A stretch of 64,000 nucleotides of DNA, from assembly GCF_005239225.2 (NCBI RefSeq), contig NC_133292.1, positions 8,156,985 to 8,220,984 on the forward strand. Direction: 5' to 3'. Position 1 is the first letter of the stretch, and the number at the start of each line of letters is the position of its first letter. The translations under genes were made by a program, and so were the position numbers. Positions 24,028 through 36,460 of this stretch are shown here, one piece after another. Source of the DNA: Populus alba (Eukaryota; Streptophyta; Magnoliopsida; Malpighiales; Salicaceae). The notes under the pieces were generated by a model. That model was not told the origin of the DNA and did no database searches. It saw only the letters and a program-made list of their open reading frames with translations.

Positions 24028-24036
24028 AAAACCCTA
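24028..24036 (+). promoter_or_regulatory. Telo box (AAACCCTAA) upstream of BUB3
   Basis: AAACCCTAA lies 58 bases before the BUB3 start codon. In plants this motif is common close to the transcription start of genes active in dividing cells, which fits a mitotic checkpoint gene. No TATA box was seen nearby. Confidence 0.5.
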
Positions 24037-24093
24037 ACAATCGAACACCCGCTTCCTCGCGCTTTTCTGAATCTCCGTCCGTAAAATCACGCG

Positions 24094-27000
24094 ATGACAG
24101 CTGTCATCCCGCCACCATTCTCCGGCCGCGAACTCTCGAATCCCCCAACCGACGGGATCTCGAACCTCCGATTCTCCAATCACAGCGACCACCTGCTCGT
24201 CTCCTCATGGGACAAGGTACACCCTCACCAATCAAATCACTCCCAATCTTAACATTTTACTGTAACTCAATTTTTAATTTTGTTATCGTAGACTGTGAGA
24301 TTATACGACGCGGGTACTAATGTTATGCGAGGAGAGTTTATGCACGGTGGTGCCGTGCTTGATTGCTGCTTCCACGACGATTCTTCCGGTTTCAGTGCCA
24401 GCGCCGACAACACCGTGCGACGGTTAGTGTTGAAGTGGATATTGCACTAAATTGCGAAACTTGTGGATTTAGGAGTTGACTTTGAGGAGTAGTTTATTAT
24501 GTGAAGAATGTGTCTGGGGATTTTCATTTTTATACTGATCAAGATTTTTGAATTTTAATGATTTAGGTTGGTTTTTAACTACGAAAAGGAGGATATTTTG
24601 GGAAGGCATGATGCGCATGTTCGTTGTGTCGAGTACTCTTATGCTACAGGTAGGTGTGTTTAAACTATGATTCATTTGATTGCTTATATATTGTACTTTT
24701 TTATTGCCGTGGAGGTTATGCTAGTTTTGTTTGCTTTGTAATTTTGAAAGTGAAGTAGTTCTGGTGCGTATAACTTGAGCTTGTCGGATAAAAATCTGCC
24801 TCTAAATTCAGCTTCATAGTGTTTGATCTTGTGGACACTTGCATGTATGTCCAACTTGTTCTGTTGTGCTTTAATGTTGTCTATCTGCATGAACTAAATG
24901 TGTGGCTTATTTGGTTATAGCTTTTGACTTGGATATTTTTGTTAGCAACAACAATGGTATATATAGTAACAAGCCCTAGGGTTGCAAATGCGCAATCCAA
25001 GTGCAATAATGCACAATTGAGACCTGAAGCAGTAAAACAGAGTAACATTTGAAAATGCCTAAACCAGTCAATCCAAAGAAAAATAAATTGGGAAGGTGGA
25101 GAATGACTAATTAACACATAGTCGAAGCTTAGAAAATATTTTAAGCTATAAAGATGAACAAACAGGCAGGAATTCAAGAAAGAGGAGCAGAAAATGGCTT
25201 GTGGTTACTGGTCTCATGTGCTCATCGAACTTCTATTTTCCAACTTTTCGTTATATTAGTTGCTCTGAATAGACATCATACTGCTCTTGTGCTTGTGTTC
25301 GCTGTATTTACTTGTAACGAGGCTCTAAAGAGTATTATATGGAATATAATGGGACAACCTTCTTATTTAAAAAATTATGCCGTATACCTCTCTTTAATTG
25401 CTTATCCATCTTTCTTTGACTACAGGGCAAGTAATCACTGGTAGCTGGGACAAAACACTTAAGTGTTGGGATCCTAGAGGAGCTAGTGGGCAAGAGCGCA
25501 CCCTCATAGGCACATATCTGCAACCTGAGCGTGTTTACTCTCTATCTCTTGTTGGAAATCGTTTAGTAGTGGCTACTGCAGGAAGACACGTCAATGTCTA
25601 TGATCTGCGAAATATGTCTCAACCTGAGCAAAGGAGAGAATCATCTTTGAAATATCAAACTCGATGTGTGCGTTGCTACCCCAATGGCACAGGTATTGAT
25701 CATAACACTGAACTGACATTGTTTTCACTGTCACTGTTGCCATATTTTATGATGGGAGAAATCATGTCATTTGGGCTACCTCTCAATTGGAAGTCACCCT
25801 GTTTGCAATGCATTGCTTGTGCAATGGCTTTCTTAAATTTATGTGTTATGAGGTTATTTTTATTTTCTTGTATTTTGCTTTAAATCTCAAGAAATTCACT
25901 TAAACAGAAAAGTGATTAAGGAATCTTCTAATACTCATATAGCTTAGCTCTATGTTCTGCTCTTCCATGAATAGCATCCTCTTGACTTCAAATAGTTCAA
26001 TGTGGTATATTATTGGCAGGAAAAGTGTCTGGTATATGCAATGGTGATTTCCATCTATGTCATGAATTTGTCTTGCATTATTGGTTTAAAGTTCTCTCAT
26101 GGATGACTCTTATTCACTTGAATTGCATGATGCAGGATATGCACTCAGTTCTGTTGAAGGGCGAGTAGCAATGGAGTTTTTTGATTCTTCAGAGGCCAGT
26201 CAGGCAAAAAAGTATGTTTCATTTTCCTCTGCACCATCCAGCATAGTGCAATTTGATTCTGTTCTTCTCCCTCATCGTCTTTTACATTTGTATGACTTTC
26301 ATGTCTTTCGGTTAGATGACCAAGGAAATAACTGGGTGGAACACTTCTAATGTTGCATGATAAATGTTTATACTTTGCTCCTCTTGCATGCTAATTTCAG
26401 GAACTAATGGGTGTTTTCAAACAAATCCGTGTGATACAATAAAGTTGAACCTTTTGTTATCCTCTATAGCTCTTCCTCTGTGGGAGAAATTTTGAGGATG
26501 AATTAGTCTGTCAGCTCATCCCGGACTAGGTCAATAGCAATATGACACTCGTATAAAGAGTGAATGGAACCTACATTGGATATGTAATAATTAATCCATG
26601 TGTCATGCCACTATTGACCTAGTTTATGGGCGAGTTGGTAGACAGAGCAACAATTTCTCCTTCTGTAGGATGAACTTTTTGTACTTTCATGTGGGGTGTA
26701 CTCTCTATTCTTAAAAAAGTTGTGGTTTTCTTGTTATCATTTTTTATGTGGTCTCTCTATAATCTGGCGATGATATGCATGTCTCATTTGTACAAGTTAT
26801 CTAGTCATGAAATTGCTCTTAGTGTAACTGTGTAAAAATGAAAGCAGCACATGTATCTTTAGGATATAAATCTTCCATTTATTTAATTAGATGCCCTTAG
26901 GGTATAACTATGTAAAAATGAAAGCAGCCTCTTGCATTCAATGGTTTTGATAAAGTTGAAACTTTATGCAGATATGCATTCAAGTGTCATAGAAAGTCAG

Positions 27001-28128
27001 AGGCTGGAAGAGACATTGTCTATCCCGTAAATGCTATTGCTTTCCATCCTGTGTAAGTTTCTGAATGCTCTCTATACATTGGATCTATGAACTTTTGATT
27101 GACAAAGATGGATGGACAGATTATATATATTCACCAAAATGTTGATCTTCATCGTGTAATACTTTCTCTATTGTATAGTCCCCGTCCTTGCAATGCAATT
27201 GTATCTAGCTCAAGATAAATGACTCGTCTGCTGTTTAGTGGCTGGGCTGATCTTGAGTCTTGATTGGCAAAAGGTTACTCTAAATGAAAATTGTGTGAAT
27301 AAATGGACTGGAACAACAATATGATGCATAGGACACGAACATCAAACCCCAACTTTTATGAATTTTGAAGTTCTTGTTAATGATTATCAGACATTCACCA
27401 CTTTTTCCAAGCTGACAAGTTCTCATGGAGTAATTAGATGAATTTTTTCTTCATAGAGGAGCATTCTTTCCATTTGTCAGATTCAGGAGTCCGTAACCAT
27501 TATTTTTGCCTAACTTAATTTCATTGAAGCATCCAAGTATTATGTCTTGATCAAGATTTTAGCCTGATTCTTTTCTCCATTTCCGAACTTACAAATGACT
27601 GAAGTTGATATCCTGTTTGGCATGTGGTGATACTACCATCTCGTTTCTCTTTGACTATTTTTTGGGTCACTTTATCTTACTTCCAGACTCAACTTGCAGC
27701 TATGGTACATTTGCAACTGGAGGTTGTGATGGTTTTGTCAACATATGGGATGGGAACAACAAAAAGAGACTGTATCAGGTACATGATCACTGGACATCTG
27801 AAAGCATTAATTTACTAGTGGAAAGCTTATATCTTGTTCTTGTTGTAATTTTACCCTTTTCAGTACTCAAAGTATCCATCAAGTATTGCAGCACTTTCAT
27901 TTAGCAGAGATGGCAGTCTATTGGCTGTGGCATCAAGTTACACTTATGAAGAGGGAGATAAACCGTAAGAGTTGTTCTAATCTCACTCTCCGTCTCTCTT
28001 CCATGTTGTTTGCTCTGATTGTTGCATGTTCATTTTGCAGCCATGAGCCAGATGCTATCTTTGTACGAAGTGTGAATGAAATTGAAGTCAAGCCAAAATC
28101 AAAACCATACCCCAACCCCCCAGCATAA
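24094..28128 (+). CDS. BUB3: Mitotic spindle checkpoint protein BUB3 (WD40)
   Basis: Nine coding exons: 24094-24216, 24292-24422, 24567-24649, 25426-25692, 26136-26211, 26972-27052, 27700-27778, 27864-27964 and 28041-28128. They encode about 342 residues, the normal length for the family. The protein starts [20 protein letters not shown] and is built of WD40 blades: [54 protein letters not shown] and [20 protein letters not shown]. The GLEBS-binding side motif [20 protein letters not shown] is typical of BUB3. The tail is [18 protein letters not shown]3 binds BUB1/BUBR1-type kinases at kinetochores and delays anaphase until chromosomes attach. Closest by eye to Arabidopsis BUB3.1. Introns 3, 5 and 6 exceed 600 bp; intron 5 (26212-26971) contains a small inverted-repeat element. 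Reading through the donor at 25692 or 26211 gives short false frames. Confidence 0.95.
26483..26660. mobile_element. Small inverted-repeat element (MITE) in BUB3 intron 5
   Basis: The left arm GGAGAAATT...GTCTGTCAGCTC...ACTAGGTCAATAG...ATGACAC is mirrored by the right arm when reversed (GGAGAAATT...CTGTCTACCAACTC...ACTAGGTCAATAG...ATGACAC). The arms are about 65 bases each around a 50-base loop, total 178 bp. A target duplication is not obvious. Confidence 0.7.
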
Positions 28129-29184
28129 CTTAGCCTGGTATCTTGGATATGCAGTGTCTTGTGGTTTTCTAGGCTTTATTCTTTCCTATGAAGCTCTCCA
28201 AGCTTGATATGAACTAATCCTTGAATCAAGTTGGATTGTCCCTGTTGTTTCATATTATTTTAAGTGATCATATAGGTTTGTGCAAAGAACTTTGGATTTT
28301 GTAAGTAATCGTCTATCTAGTCTCCTAGATATACAACTGAATGTAACCGTGCAACTCTTTCTTATCATTATGCAAGTCTTGCAGCTAAGACGAGTTTAGG
28401 ATGAGTATTTTATTTTTGCAAGGTCTAGAAAGCTCTGTTTAAATGAAATCAGCGACAATCTGGTAGGACCACCGGCACAAACACTTTAAATGGAGGCTCG
28501 ATTGACCAGGGGAACAATCTGTAGAGAGAACTGGATAAAATTTAAATGGGTTTTCGCTTGTATGATGTTCATATGGCCTTGTTTTTTTGCCACTGATTTG
28601 GCGATGTTTGTAGTCATTTAAATAGAGGTACCTAGTAATCAGCTCATCCTTCATCCAATAAATGAATGTGTTAATACAGTCCGCTGCATCTAAATTCTAT
28701 ATTTGATGATTTAATTATAATTTTATTAGGAAATGCATGAGAATACTACGCTAGTTTCGTTTTTCATTCCAGAGTAAATCATACATGAGCCACAAGAATG
28801 TTTCTTGGTGGAAATTGAATTATCAGTTATCAGTCTGATGGATGGGCAAACCGTGTCCGCCATGCAGTGTGCGCCAACTCAGCTTTAAACGGCATTGAAT
28901 TGAATTGAGAAAAATAATTCGCGTTTTTTTTTTTAATTTGTGTGCTCTGAGTTCATATATCTTCCCAATAAGTCTATAAATCTTAACAAACCACAAGGTG
29001 AAATGTAACGCAAAAAACAAAAAAATCAGCTGCGTGAATGCCACTTGATGGAAATATATTTTTTGATGAAATAGAATTATTCAAATTTTGAAAGGAAAAG
29101 CTGCACACACATGTTGCGAAATGCTAATTAATAGGAGCGCTTTGCATTTTGAGAGGCTTTTGCATCCTATCGTGGATTTGGTAT

Positions 29185-29365
29185 TAAATTTGGCAGCGTG
29201 GTTTTAAAAATTTTGAGTTTTTTATTTAAAATTAATTTATATATATATTTGGATAGTTTTTATAAGTTTATGTTAAAAATAATTTTTTTTTAAATAACAA
29301 AATATTATTTAAATATATTTTTAAATAAAAAATATTTTAAAAAATAATTATTCTTACAATATCAA
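29185..29365. mobile_element. AT-rich MITE copy
   Basis: Contains ATGTTAAAAATAATTTTTTT, then TATTTTTAAATAAAAAATAT and TTAAAAAATAATTATTCTTA in the family order. Starts near GCAGCGTGGTTTTAAAA. Confidence 0.5.
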
Positions 29366-29918
29366 CCAATTACCTTGTCCCATGACTGTGAGGTGATATT
29401 TGTTTCTGCGTCCTCACTTTTATGAACTGGTTACTTTGAAGCCCACTTCTAGCCAGCCCGGTGGCAGTTAATTTCTTCTTGCTTCTCTCGTGCTCTAAAA
29501 AAAACAAAAAAAACCTTCCATAAATGCTGACAGCCTCCCTCTCTCTCTTTTTTTTTATCATTATTATTATTAATAATGAAACGATTTTTTATTAACGAAT
29601 TTTTCAGGAATAATCGCATATAATAAATAGAAAAAAAGTTTTAAGTTACCACGGTCGCCATTTGTCTCTTTCTGTGCTGTCCTCTCGTGTAAAGATTTTG
29701 TTATAAAGAATTCGCTATGCATGATAAAAGTACTCCTTTTCCATTCTTGAAACTCGGACGAAGACATTGAAATATCATAAAACATCCTTAGATAGGAATG
29801 CCTCTTTTATTTTACTTTATTTTATCGAGAAAATTACCCTAACCCTTTACTTCTCAATCAAGAGCCATCATAATGAAGCTCCGCCTCTCCACAAACCATG
29901 AGATTAAATAGTTATCCA

Positions 29919-30220
29919 GTAACCCGGCTCAGGTTTGCTTTCAAACCAGCTAACCAGTTGACCCAATAATAATTCAAGTCAGCCCATAACTTAATTGACT
30001 TAACCTAGGTGAAACCTTGTCAAGATCAACTCCAAGAATCTTTTCAGTTTTTATCCAAAACAATGTATTCTTAACTTTTTTTTGCAAACAGTGTTGTTTC
30101 TTTAAAACAAAACCCAAAATAATATTGTATATAGTTTTGGGATAAACCCGTATCCGACCTAACCCACCAACTCACAAGTTGTCCTAGCCAACCAGTAAAG
30201 CGAGCCTTGAGCAGGGTCTG
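29919..30220. repeat. Degenerate dispersed repeat with CCCGG/AACCC motifs
   Basis: Phrases such as GTAACCCGGCTCAGG, AGCTAACCAGTTGACCC and CGACCTAACCCACCAACTC recall similar phrases near 55380-55510. Probably an old transposon remnant. No ends, frames or class can be given. Confidence 0.35.
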
Positions 30221-30608
30221 ATAAACAGTTTCCTGTCAAATTAGCTGATTTGGAATTAGCAGTTCAGTACCAGCCGTGCTTCTAAATTACAGACGAGTCC
30301 TTGGTAAGTCTGTGCCCTGCGCAGAATACTCATCTCTTGACGAAAAAGGGAAAAAAAATCGACTGTTCAAAGAAGATCAAAACCCAAATACGGATTTGTT
30401 TGCGTTACATTGCTATTATGAACCAGTGGCCCTTGTTACATGTAACTTTAACACAGCCCTTGGCCAAGACACGCTTTGTATACAGCATTTTTTAGATAAG
30501 CATACGGATCCAGAGCAATCTGGCCACAGTGACAAGCGCTGCCATCAACAAAAGAGTGTCCTACCTTGATAGTTTCCTCTGTATGATAGGCTACACTGTA
30601 TTTTGTCA

Positions 30609-33600
30609 TCACCTAGATCCTGATGGAGCTGCTCTTGGACCAGCAGCTTGTGCCTTCATGGCTTTTGTTTGAGCAAGCAATGCATCATAATCCTGGACAT
30701 TGAAGGCATATTGTCATTGAATGGACATAAAATCAAACACAAAAGAAAAGCCAAATGCAACAAAAAAATTACCCGTTTCTCAAATGCATCATCATTTGAG
30801 CTTAGTAACTTGTCTGCAATCCCATAATCTATGGCTTCTTGAGCTTTGAGATATTTTGGTCGCTGGATGTCTTTAACAAGTTCTTCCTTCGGTTTCCCAG
30901 TTCCTTTTGCTAAAAGCTCAATATAATACTCAGTATTCGCATCCAATTCCTTGGCCTGAAAAAAAAAATTGTTAAAAAGGGTACAGGAAGTAAAGGGGGT
31001 GGGGGAGGGGGTGGGGGAACCTTGATCCACATATCTACTGCAGCTCCACTTGATCTGTTGACTTTAGGCAAATATAATTTTGCTGCAATTCAGAATCAAA
31101 TTATTAGAGGCACATGCTCAAAACCTCTATATTTTTTTGAAACAGGTGCAGATCAATGGCCCTAAGTCTGAATGAGCAGTCAACAGGCTGCATGAACTGG
31201 TCACTAATGCCAAGGTCATCAAATAGATCAGAAAAGCAAATAGGTACAGCCTTTTCTACAGGTTCCAAACAGCTAGGATTGGGGTAAGATCATCAGGTTA
31301 AGCCACAAGTTCCTCTGACCCGTAAACACTGTCCAACAACTATTATACCACTTTCCCTATATCTGGCAAACGATTTTAGGTTATAGAACTTCACCATATC
31401 AGTCACTTCAATTGTTCTCATGCATCTTTTTTCTCAAGAATGGCACCTTAGATCATCCATATGGTTTGAAAATTGTGAACAAAATTATTTTTAAACCATA
31501 TTCAAATACAACTAGGATCTCTAATTTTAAATTTTTAACAGACATGCAGAAATGAGAGAAATATAATATTCCCATAGTTCCAAATAGGAATTACATTTTT
31601 CAAAACAAGTCAAGATAATCTTTTTAACTGCAAAGAGAAGTTCGGATCATACTGGATGAGTTTGGCTGTAAAGCGCGATAACCCTTGGCTCCAAGAGATA
31701 GAAGCATTGCTGCTTGACCATATGCCATGCCACAGTTCACGGTATAGATAGTTGATTTGCAGTACTTCAGGCAAATAAAAAGAGATGCACAGGATAAGTT
31801 TCAAGCACATTAAACAATCGAAGAAAGGATTGACAAAAAAATTAAAAATCTCACATGCACACACACAACAAACAAACACAAACATACAATGTTACTCCAT
31901 AGCATTAACATATAGTGACAAAATAATTGAAAATCTTGCGGGCTGACACACACAATATTGGTCCAACACATTGCATGAACTAAAAAGATCTTATGATGAG
32001 CTTTGTGCAGATAATATTTTATATATGATACTTACAGACATGATGTCTGCAATGGCATATGCTTCAGTTTCAGATCCAACAGTCTCCATCTTCTCATTCT
32101 AAACAGTAAGAAACCAAGTTAGAGAAGATAATTACACATATTCAACCAAATGAATGTGATTTCAGGAATCATTAGAGCACAAGTCAATCAATGGCTTATC
32201 TAGAGCGACACATACATGTTGCCAGAAAAAGAAAAGGAAAAAAGGATAAAAAAATCTGGGGCAAACCTGTGTCCCAGATGAGTTTATATATAGATATATA
32301 GGCTTTGAAGGGTCTTCATAATCCAAATACATGAATTGAGCAACAAGAAGCTCTGTGACAGCTGGTACAATCTGCAGTTAACAGATAGGACATGTGAAGA
32401 AGATACAAGTCAGACAGAAGGAAAATGGTAAGATAGATAAACAATTCTAGTTGATATTGAGGATAGTAATGAAATATATAAATAATTGCTCACCGGCATT
32501 CCAAGGTAGCATATCCGAGCATCTAAGAGCAAAGAAGGCAAATCCGGAGGAGCAGATTCAGGTCTTCCATATCCTCTGCCCCCTCCACGGTACATGCTTA
32601 CGCTCATACTATATTTTGAAGGACCTTGATCCATCATGCCTGATACACTATACATCCCTCCGTGATCCAGATAGTTCTTTCTAGATGAGATGCTTTGCTG
32701 TCAGAAAAGGTAAGGACATAACAATCTCTCAGGATAACCACTATAAGATTTAGGCTCTTAGATGAAATCAACGTTCAGCAAGCAATAAGAAAAATTATTA
32801 TTTTGCAATTAATAATTATATGATCATCTTGAAGCTAGAAAAATGATTTCAAGGAGTAAAAGAAAGAACCTCTGTGACACTCCCTGACTGACGACGAATG
32901 GGATTATCTTCAGTCATGAACATGTCCATTTGTGAAGGACTAAGACCATAAAGAGATTGAGGTACATTTTTATAATTTTCCATCACTGCAGAGGATGAGA
33001 AAAAGAGGAAGGGAAGTTAGGATTTGAAGCTTGTCGTGTATCTGGAAGAACACACAAAATCAGAGCTGCTGGGGAATTCACAAGTAAAAGAAACCAGAAA
33101 CGTTGCAGATCTCAAATTCTAATACAAAAGTCCACTTTGTATTTCATAAAACCAAAGAAAGATAAGTATCCAAACAAGCACGGAGATTGTAGTTAAACGG
33201 CATGAACTTGAAGGTCTCAACCTGAATAATTTGGCGTCATGCCATTCAAAATAAGTCGGTCTACATATTAATGGCGTAACCTGAAAAACATCAAATCTAT
33301 TTCTGAAAATATGAAAAGTTGTCCTATAGCTCATTGCATAGAAATGCAATTGAGATTTGTCAAGCTTATAGCTAAAGGGAGATTACTGTTGAAACTTTGA
33401 ACTGGAAAAAACCAACTGAATTACCACCTCTAACAACAACAAACACCTATGCTATTATCTTAAGAGCAGGTTCTTGATTTGATGTGACCCGTAGCAGACT
33501 AGCCACTAGGTCGCTTCAAAGGACATGAAGGACTCATAAAAGAGATAAGCTGTGGGAGCAAGAGCACATGAGAGCTGAGGTAGAGAAAATAAAGCCCCCA

Positions 33601-34487
33601 AAGTACTCTTGGGAAGCAACTATAAAAGATCAAACCCCTCAAAACATCAATCAAGTGCTTCACCACTATTCTCTAGGTGCGCACTACATTGATCAAAAGA
33701 TAACACAAGGGCTTTTTGAGACTGCTATTAGTATTATTTAAGTAACTTTTTTCCAAAATGCTGCAATTCCACCACCACCAGCCTGCTGAAATTATAATTC
33801 TCACAGTTCAACTTCATCTTCTTATCTTCAAAAGTATCATCCGAAATGCTTTTTGTAGCACCAAAATGTTAACTGAAAAGGCCCTCGTAACTACAAATTC
33901 AATACAGACCCTTACTAACCTCCTAACTAGAAGCCTGCCATGATATGAGTACCATGCCAGCATACTGTATTGTTATAACCAAAAAAAAAAAAAAAAACTA
34001 GGATTTACTTTCCTCCATTCAACACTATCTAAACCAAGGTTGAAGAGCAGAGCCAGTGTCTCAATTATCATATAAAAAAATAAAAGGCAACACAAAACAC
34101 AACAAAACCCAAAACCCAAAAGCTATTGATGATTCAAGAATCAAATTAAGACGAATCGCATATATAAATCAATCAATAGAGCAAACAATAAGAAACTCAA
34201 ATAACAAAGCAGAGAGTTAGAAAGGGAGGGAGAGACAGACATCCATCTTTGAGATTTTCTTCTCTAAACTGAGTGGGAATATGATTCAGTGGATTCCCAG
34301 ATGCAGAAGGGGACTTGTAATAGCAGCATCTTTGTTGTTGAAGCACCCTTTGATTTCTCGGACTGCTTAATAAAAAGAGGCTGGCGCTTGGGAGGAAGGA
34401 AGACTTCTGTTGCAACCCGGTAGCTGGATAAACCAGTTCTGGGTTTGGAGCTGCGAGTGGAGATAGCAAAGAAGTTGCCATGGTCAT
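30609..34487 (-). CDS. CLPR1: CLPR1, non-catalytic subunit of the plastid Clp protease core
   Basis: Nine exons on minus: 34241-34487, 32870-32985, 32494-32697, 32267-32371, 32036-32098, 31653-31764, 31021-31082, 30773-30955 and 30609-30692, about 391 residues with closing phases. The first ATG (34487) gives MTMATSLLSPL; the next ATG (34481, ACCATGG context) may be preferred. Residues 1 to about 65 are Ser/Arg-rich, like a chloroplast transit peptide. Then come QMDMFMTEDNPIRRQSGSVT, SAPPDLPSLLLDARICYLGM, YLYINSSGTQNEKMETVGSE, YTVNCGMAYGQAAMLLSLGA and SSGAAVDMWIKAKELDANTE. In ClpP the catalytic Ser sits in GxxxSMxA; here it is GMAYGQAA, and the His loop is QPNSSSKLYLP, so the subunit cannot cleave. 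This is diagnostic of ClpR. ClpR1 forms the R-ring with ClpR2-4 and ClpP1 in the stroma. The first intron is 1.25 kb. The exon 7 donor is GTTCCC, a weak site beside a C-run block. Confidence 0.95.
30995..31017 (+). other. CLPR1: Perfect G-quadruplex motif in CLPR1 intron 7
   Basis: Four runs of five G separated by single bases (T, A, T) lie on the plus strand, three bases from the exon 7 donor (31020/31019). The transcribed RNA carries the C-rich complement, so a quadruplex could form only in the template DNA strand, and an i-motif in the other. Confidence 0.85.
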
Positions 34488-36460
34488 GAATTACCCAGAC
34501 AGACAGAGGGGGTGATTCTTCTTTGATTTCTATTTGCGATGCCTTTGAGATAGTGAAGCTTGAAGTTTTTGTGCTTTTGGGAATTTTGGGTCTTTTTCTT
34601 ATTTTAAGTTTTATCTGGTTCTAAGGAAGAACAACAAAGCACTGCTTTGGGCCCTTCACCCCCGATTCTTATTTCAAACACCACGGCCTACTAGTCACTT
34701 GTTAGCCCATAAGTTTGAATGGGCTTGGCCCTTGGTCCAGCCCACTGTCATTGTATCGAAAGACAGCACCCAACAAAATCACCATTGGAGCTGGAAGAGG
34801 GGTCTGTGTGGTCCACAATTTAGAACAAAGCCTAGCAGATGACGGTTCCAAGAATTTTGTAGTAACTTGTAAGTTGGTCCTTGACTTTCTCAAATTTCAA
34901 TCCTTAGATGGGCCTTCCCTGTCCTCCTCGTCGTTAGAAACGATTAAAAAAACGAAGGAGACCGCTACTTAGCCAGATTTTCGTTTAGATGGAAACTTTG
35001 GAGGTCATCATCGCTGTTAAATTTCTGTCTCACCTCCTTTGAGACTCCAATTTGTCTCTTCTTTCTTTCGATGAAAAAGGTTCAAGAATTCAATATTTAC
35101 CTGTGTTTAGTATTGCCATATCTATTATTTTTTATTTTTAACACCAGACATCAAAACTGTTAAACATAGCATCAATTTAATATCTTTTAAAATAAAATAC
35201 ATCCAAAATAAGAATTTACAGCACTTGCAAGGTGAGATTGGTGGAGTGGGTTTGGGCTAACAGATTGAAAAAGGCAGACTGGATTTAGTACGTTGAACTG
35301 CCCCTGACCCGTTGGTTAAGCCACCACCGGAGCATCCTCAGTTGAACGGCATGCATTGCATTTGCAGGTCCCTCGTCAACAGTCAACAAGATCACTATTC
35401 ACTGTTCTCTGCTTTTGAATGTTTGGAAGAGTCCCATTCACAGTTTACAAACAGAAAGGAAGACAAGTTCCGCTCGAAATTCACGTGTGAAACTGTAAAA
35501 TATAGTTTATTCATCGGTCTTATATTTGACCTCCACCGCTCCAGGTTTGGTTGACCGGGAAAGCATGGTTCTGGGCAAGATCGGAACTCCATTTTTAACA
35601 CAGCATCGATACTGTCTGGCAGTAAAGATTAAGACGAAACTTTAATTATGAGTGGAATATTCGCATACTTTTGGACTTTGATCCATAGCCATCAGTAAGG
35701 CAAGAGTAACATGATCGACGTACCCTCTGAGCCTCTAAAACTAAAGGCCGTTCCCATTGTATTGAGTCTCAAAACTAGCTCTTTAAAGTTTACAAGCAAC
35801 TTAACCAGACGTCATGAAATTCCAATCCCGTCTCGGGCCTTGTCTTAGCCATCGTTTAAGGCAATAATTCAACATAAAACAGCAAAATATTCCAATGATA
35901 ATAATTAAATAAAAAAACAGCAGTCGGTTGGCATCATCATTCTATGGATCATCTTATTTCTCCCTTCCAACTTGTTGCCAATAAATAGGAGTGTTTTGGT
36001 GAATTAACACATTTTAAAAAAATTAACTTGTAAAGTAAAACAAGTTATGGAAGTCATGGATGATGTCTATAACATGTAAGACGTGATGTATGTATATAGT
36101 ATCTATGACTCGTTTAACTATTTTAATTTTTTAAATATTTTTTACTCTATTATTTTATTTTTATGATGTTTTTTTTTAAAAAAAAAAAAAAAAGAACTCC
36201 GGGGAACAGTGGCTGTGAAGAGATGATCTGACCATTACATGATAATCAACCAAGAAAAAACCCTCTGTAGGTGTATAAGATTCTAGTTTCCAAATTACCA
36301 TTTGAAAGCAGTGGCTTAAACAGGCCAAGGCGTGTGCCTTCGGCGACGACATTAATTAACTGGATATTATTTCGCGAGCGTGGTACGCTGTTTTTCGAAA
36401 ATATTTATTTTTTAAGAACATATAAAAAAAATATTTTGAAATATTTATTCTCTAACACCG

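Larger units (their letters stand above)
28129..30608. other. Intergenic region between convergent BUB3 and CLPR1
   Basis: The BUB3 3' UTR probably extends to about 28400. Beyond it lie a MITE copy (29185-29365), an oligo-T/TTA stretch near 29549-29577 and a degenerate repeat with ACCCGGCT/AACCCACC motifs (29919-30220). An open frame at 30276-30569 shows no known motif. Confidence 0.5.

Noticed and set aside
26099..26350. 83-codon frame [18 protein letters not shown]
   Set aside because: It is BUB3 exon 5 with intron sequence read on both sides, not a separate gene.
29919..30220. A gene-like or viral origin for the CCCGG-motif repeat remnants
   Set aside because: There are no reading frames, primer-binding sites or terminal repeats. 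Best left as unclassified repeat DNA.
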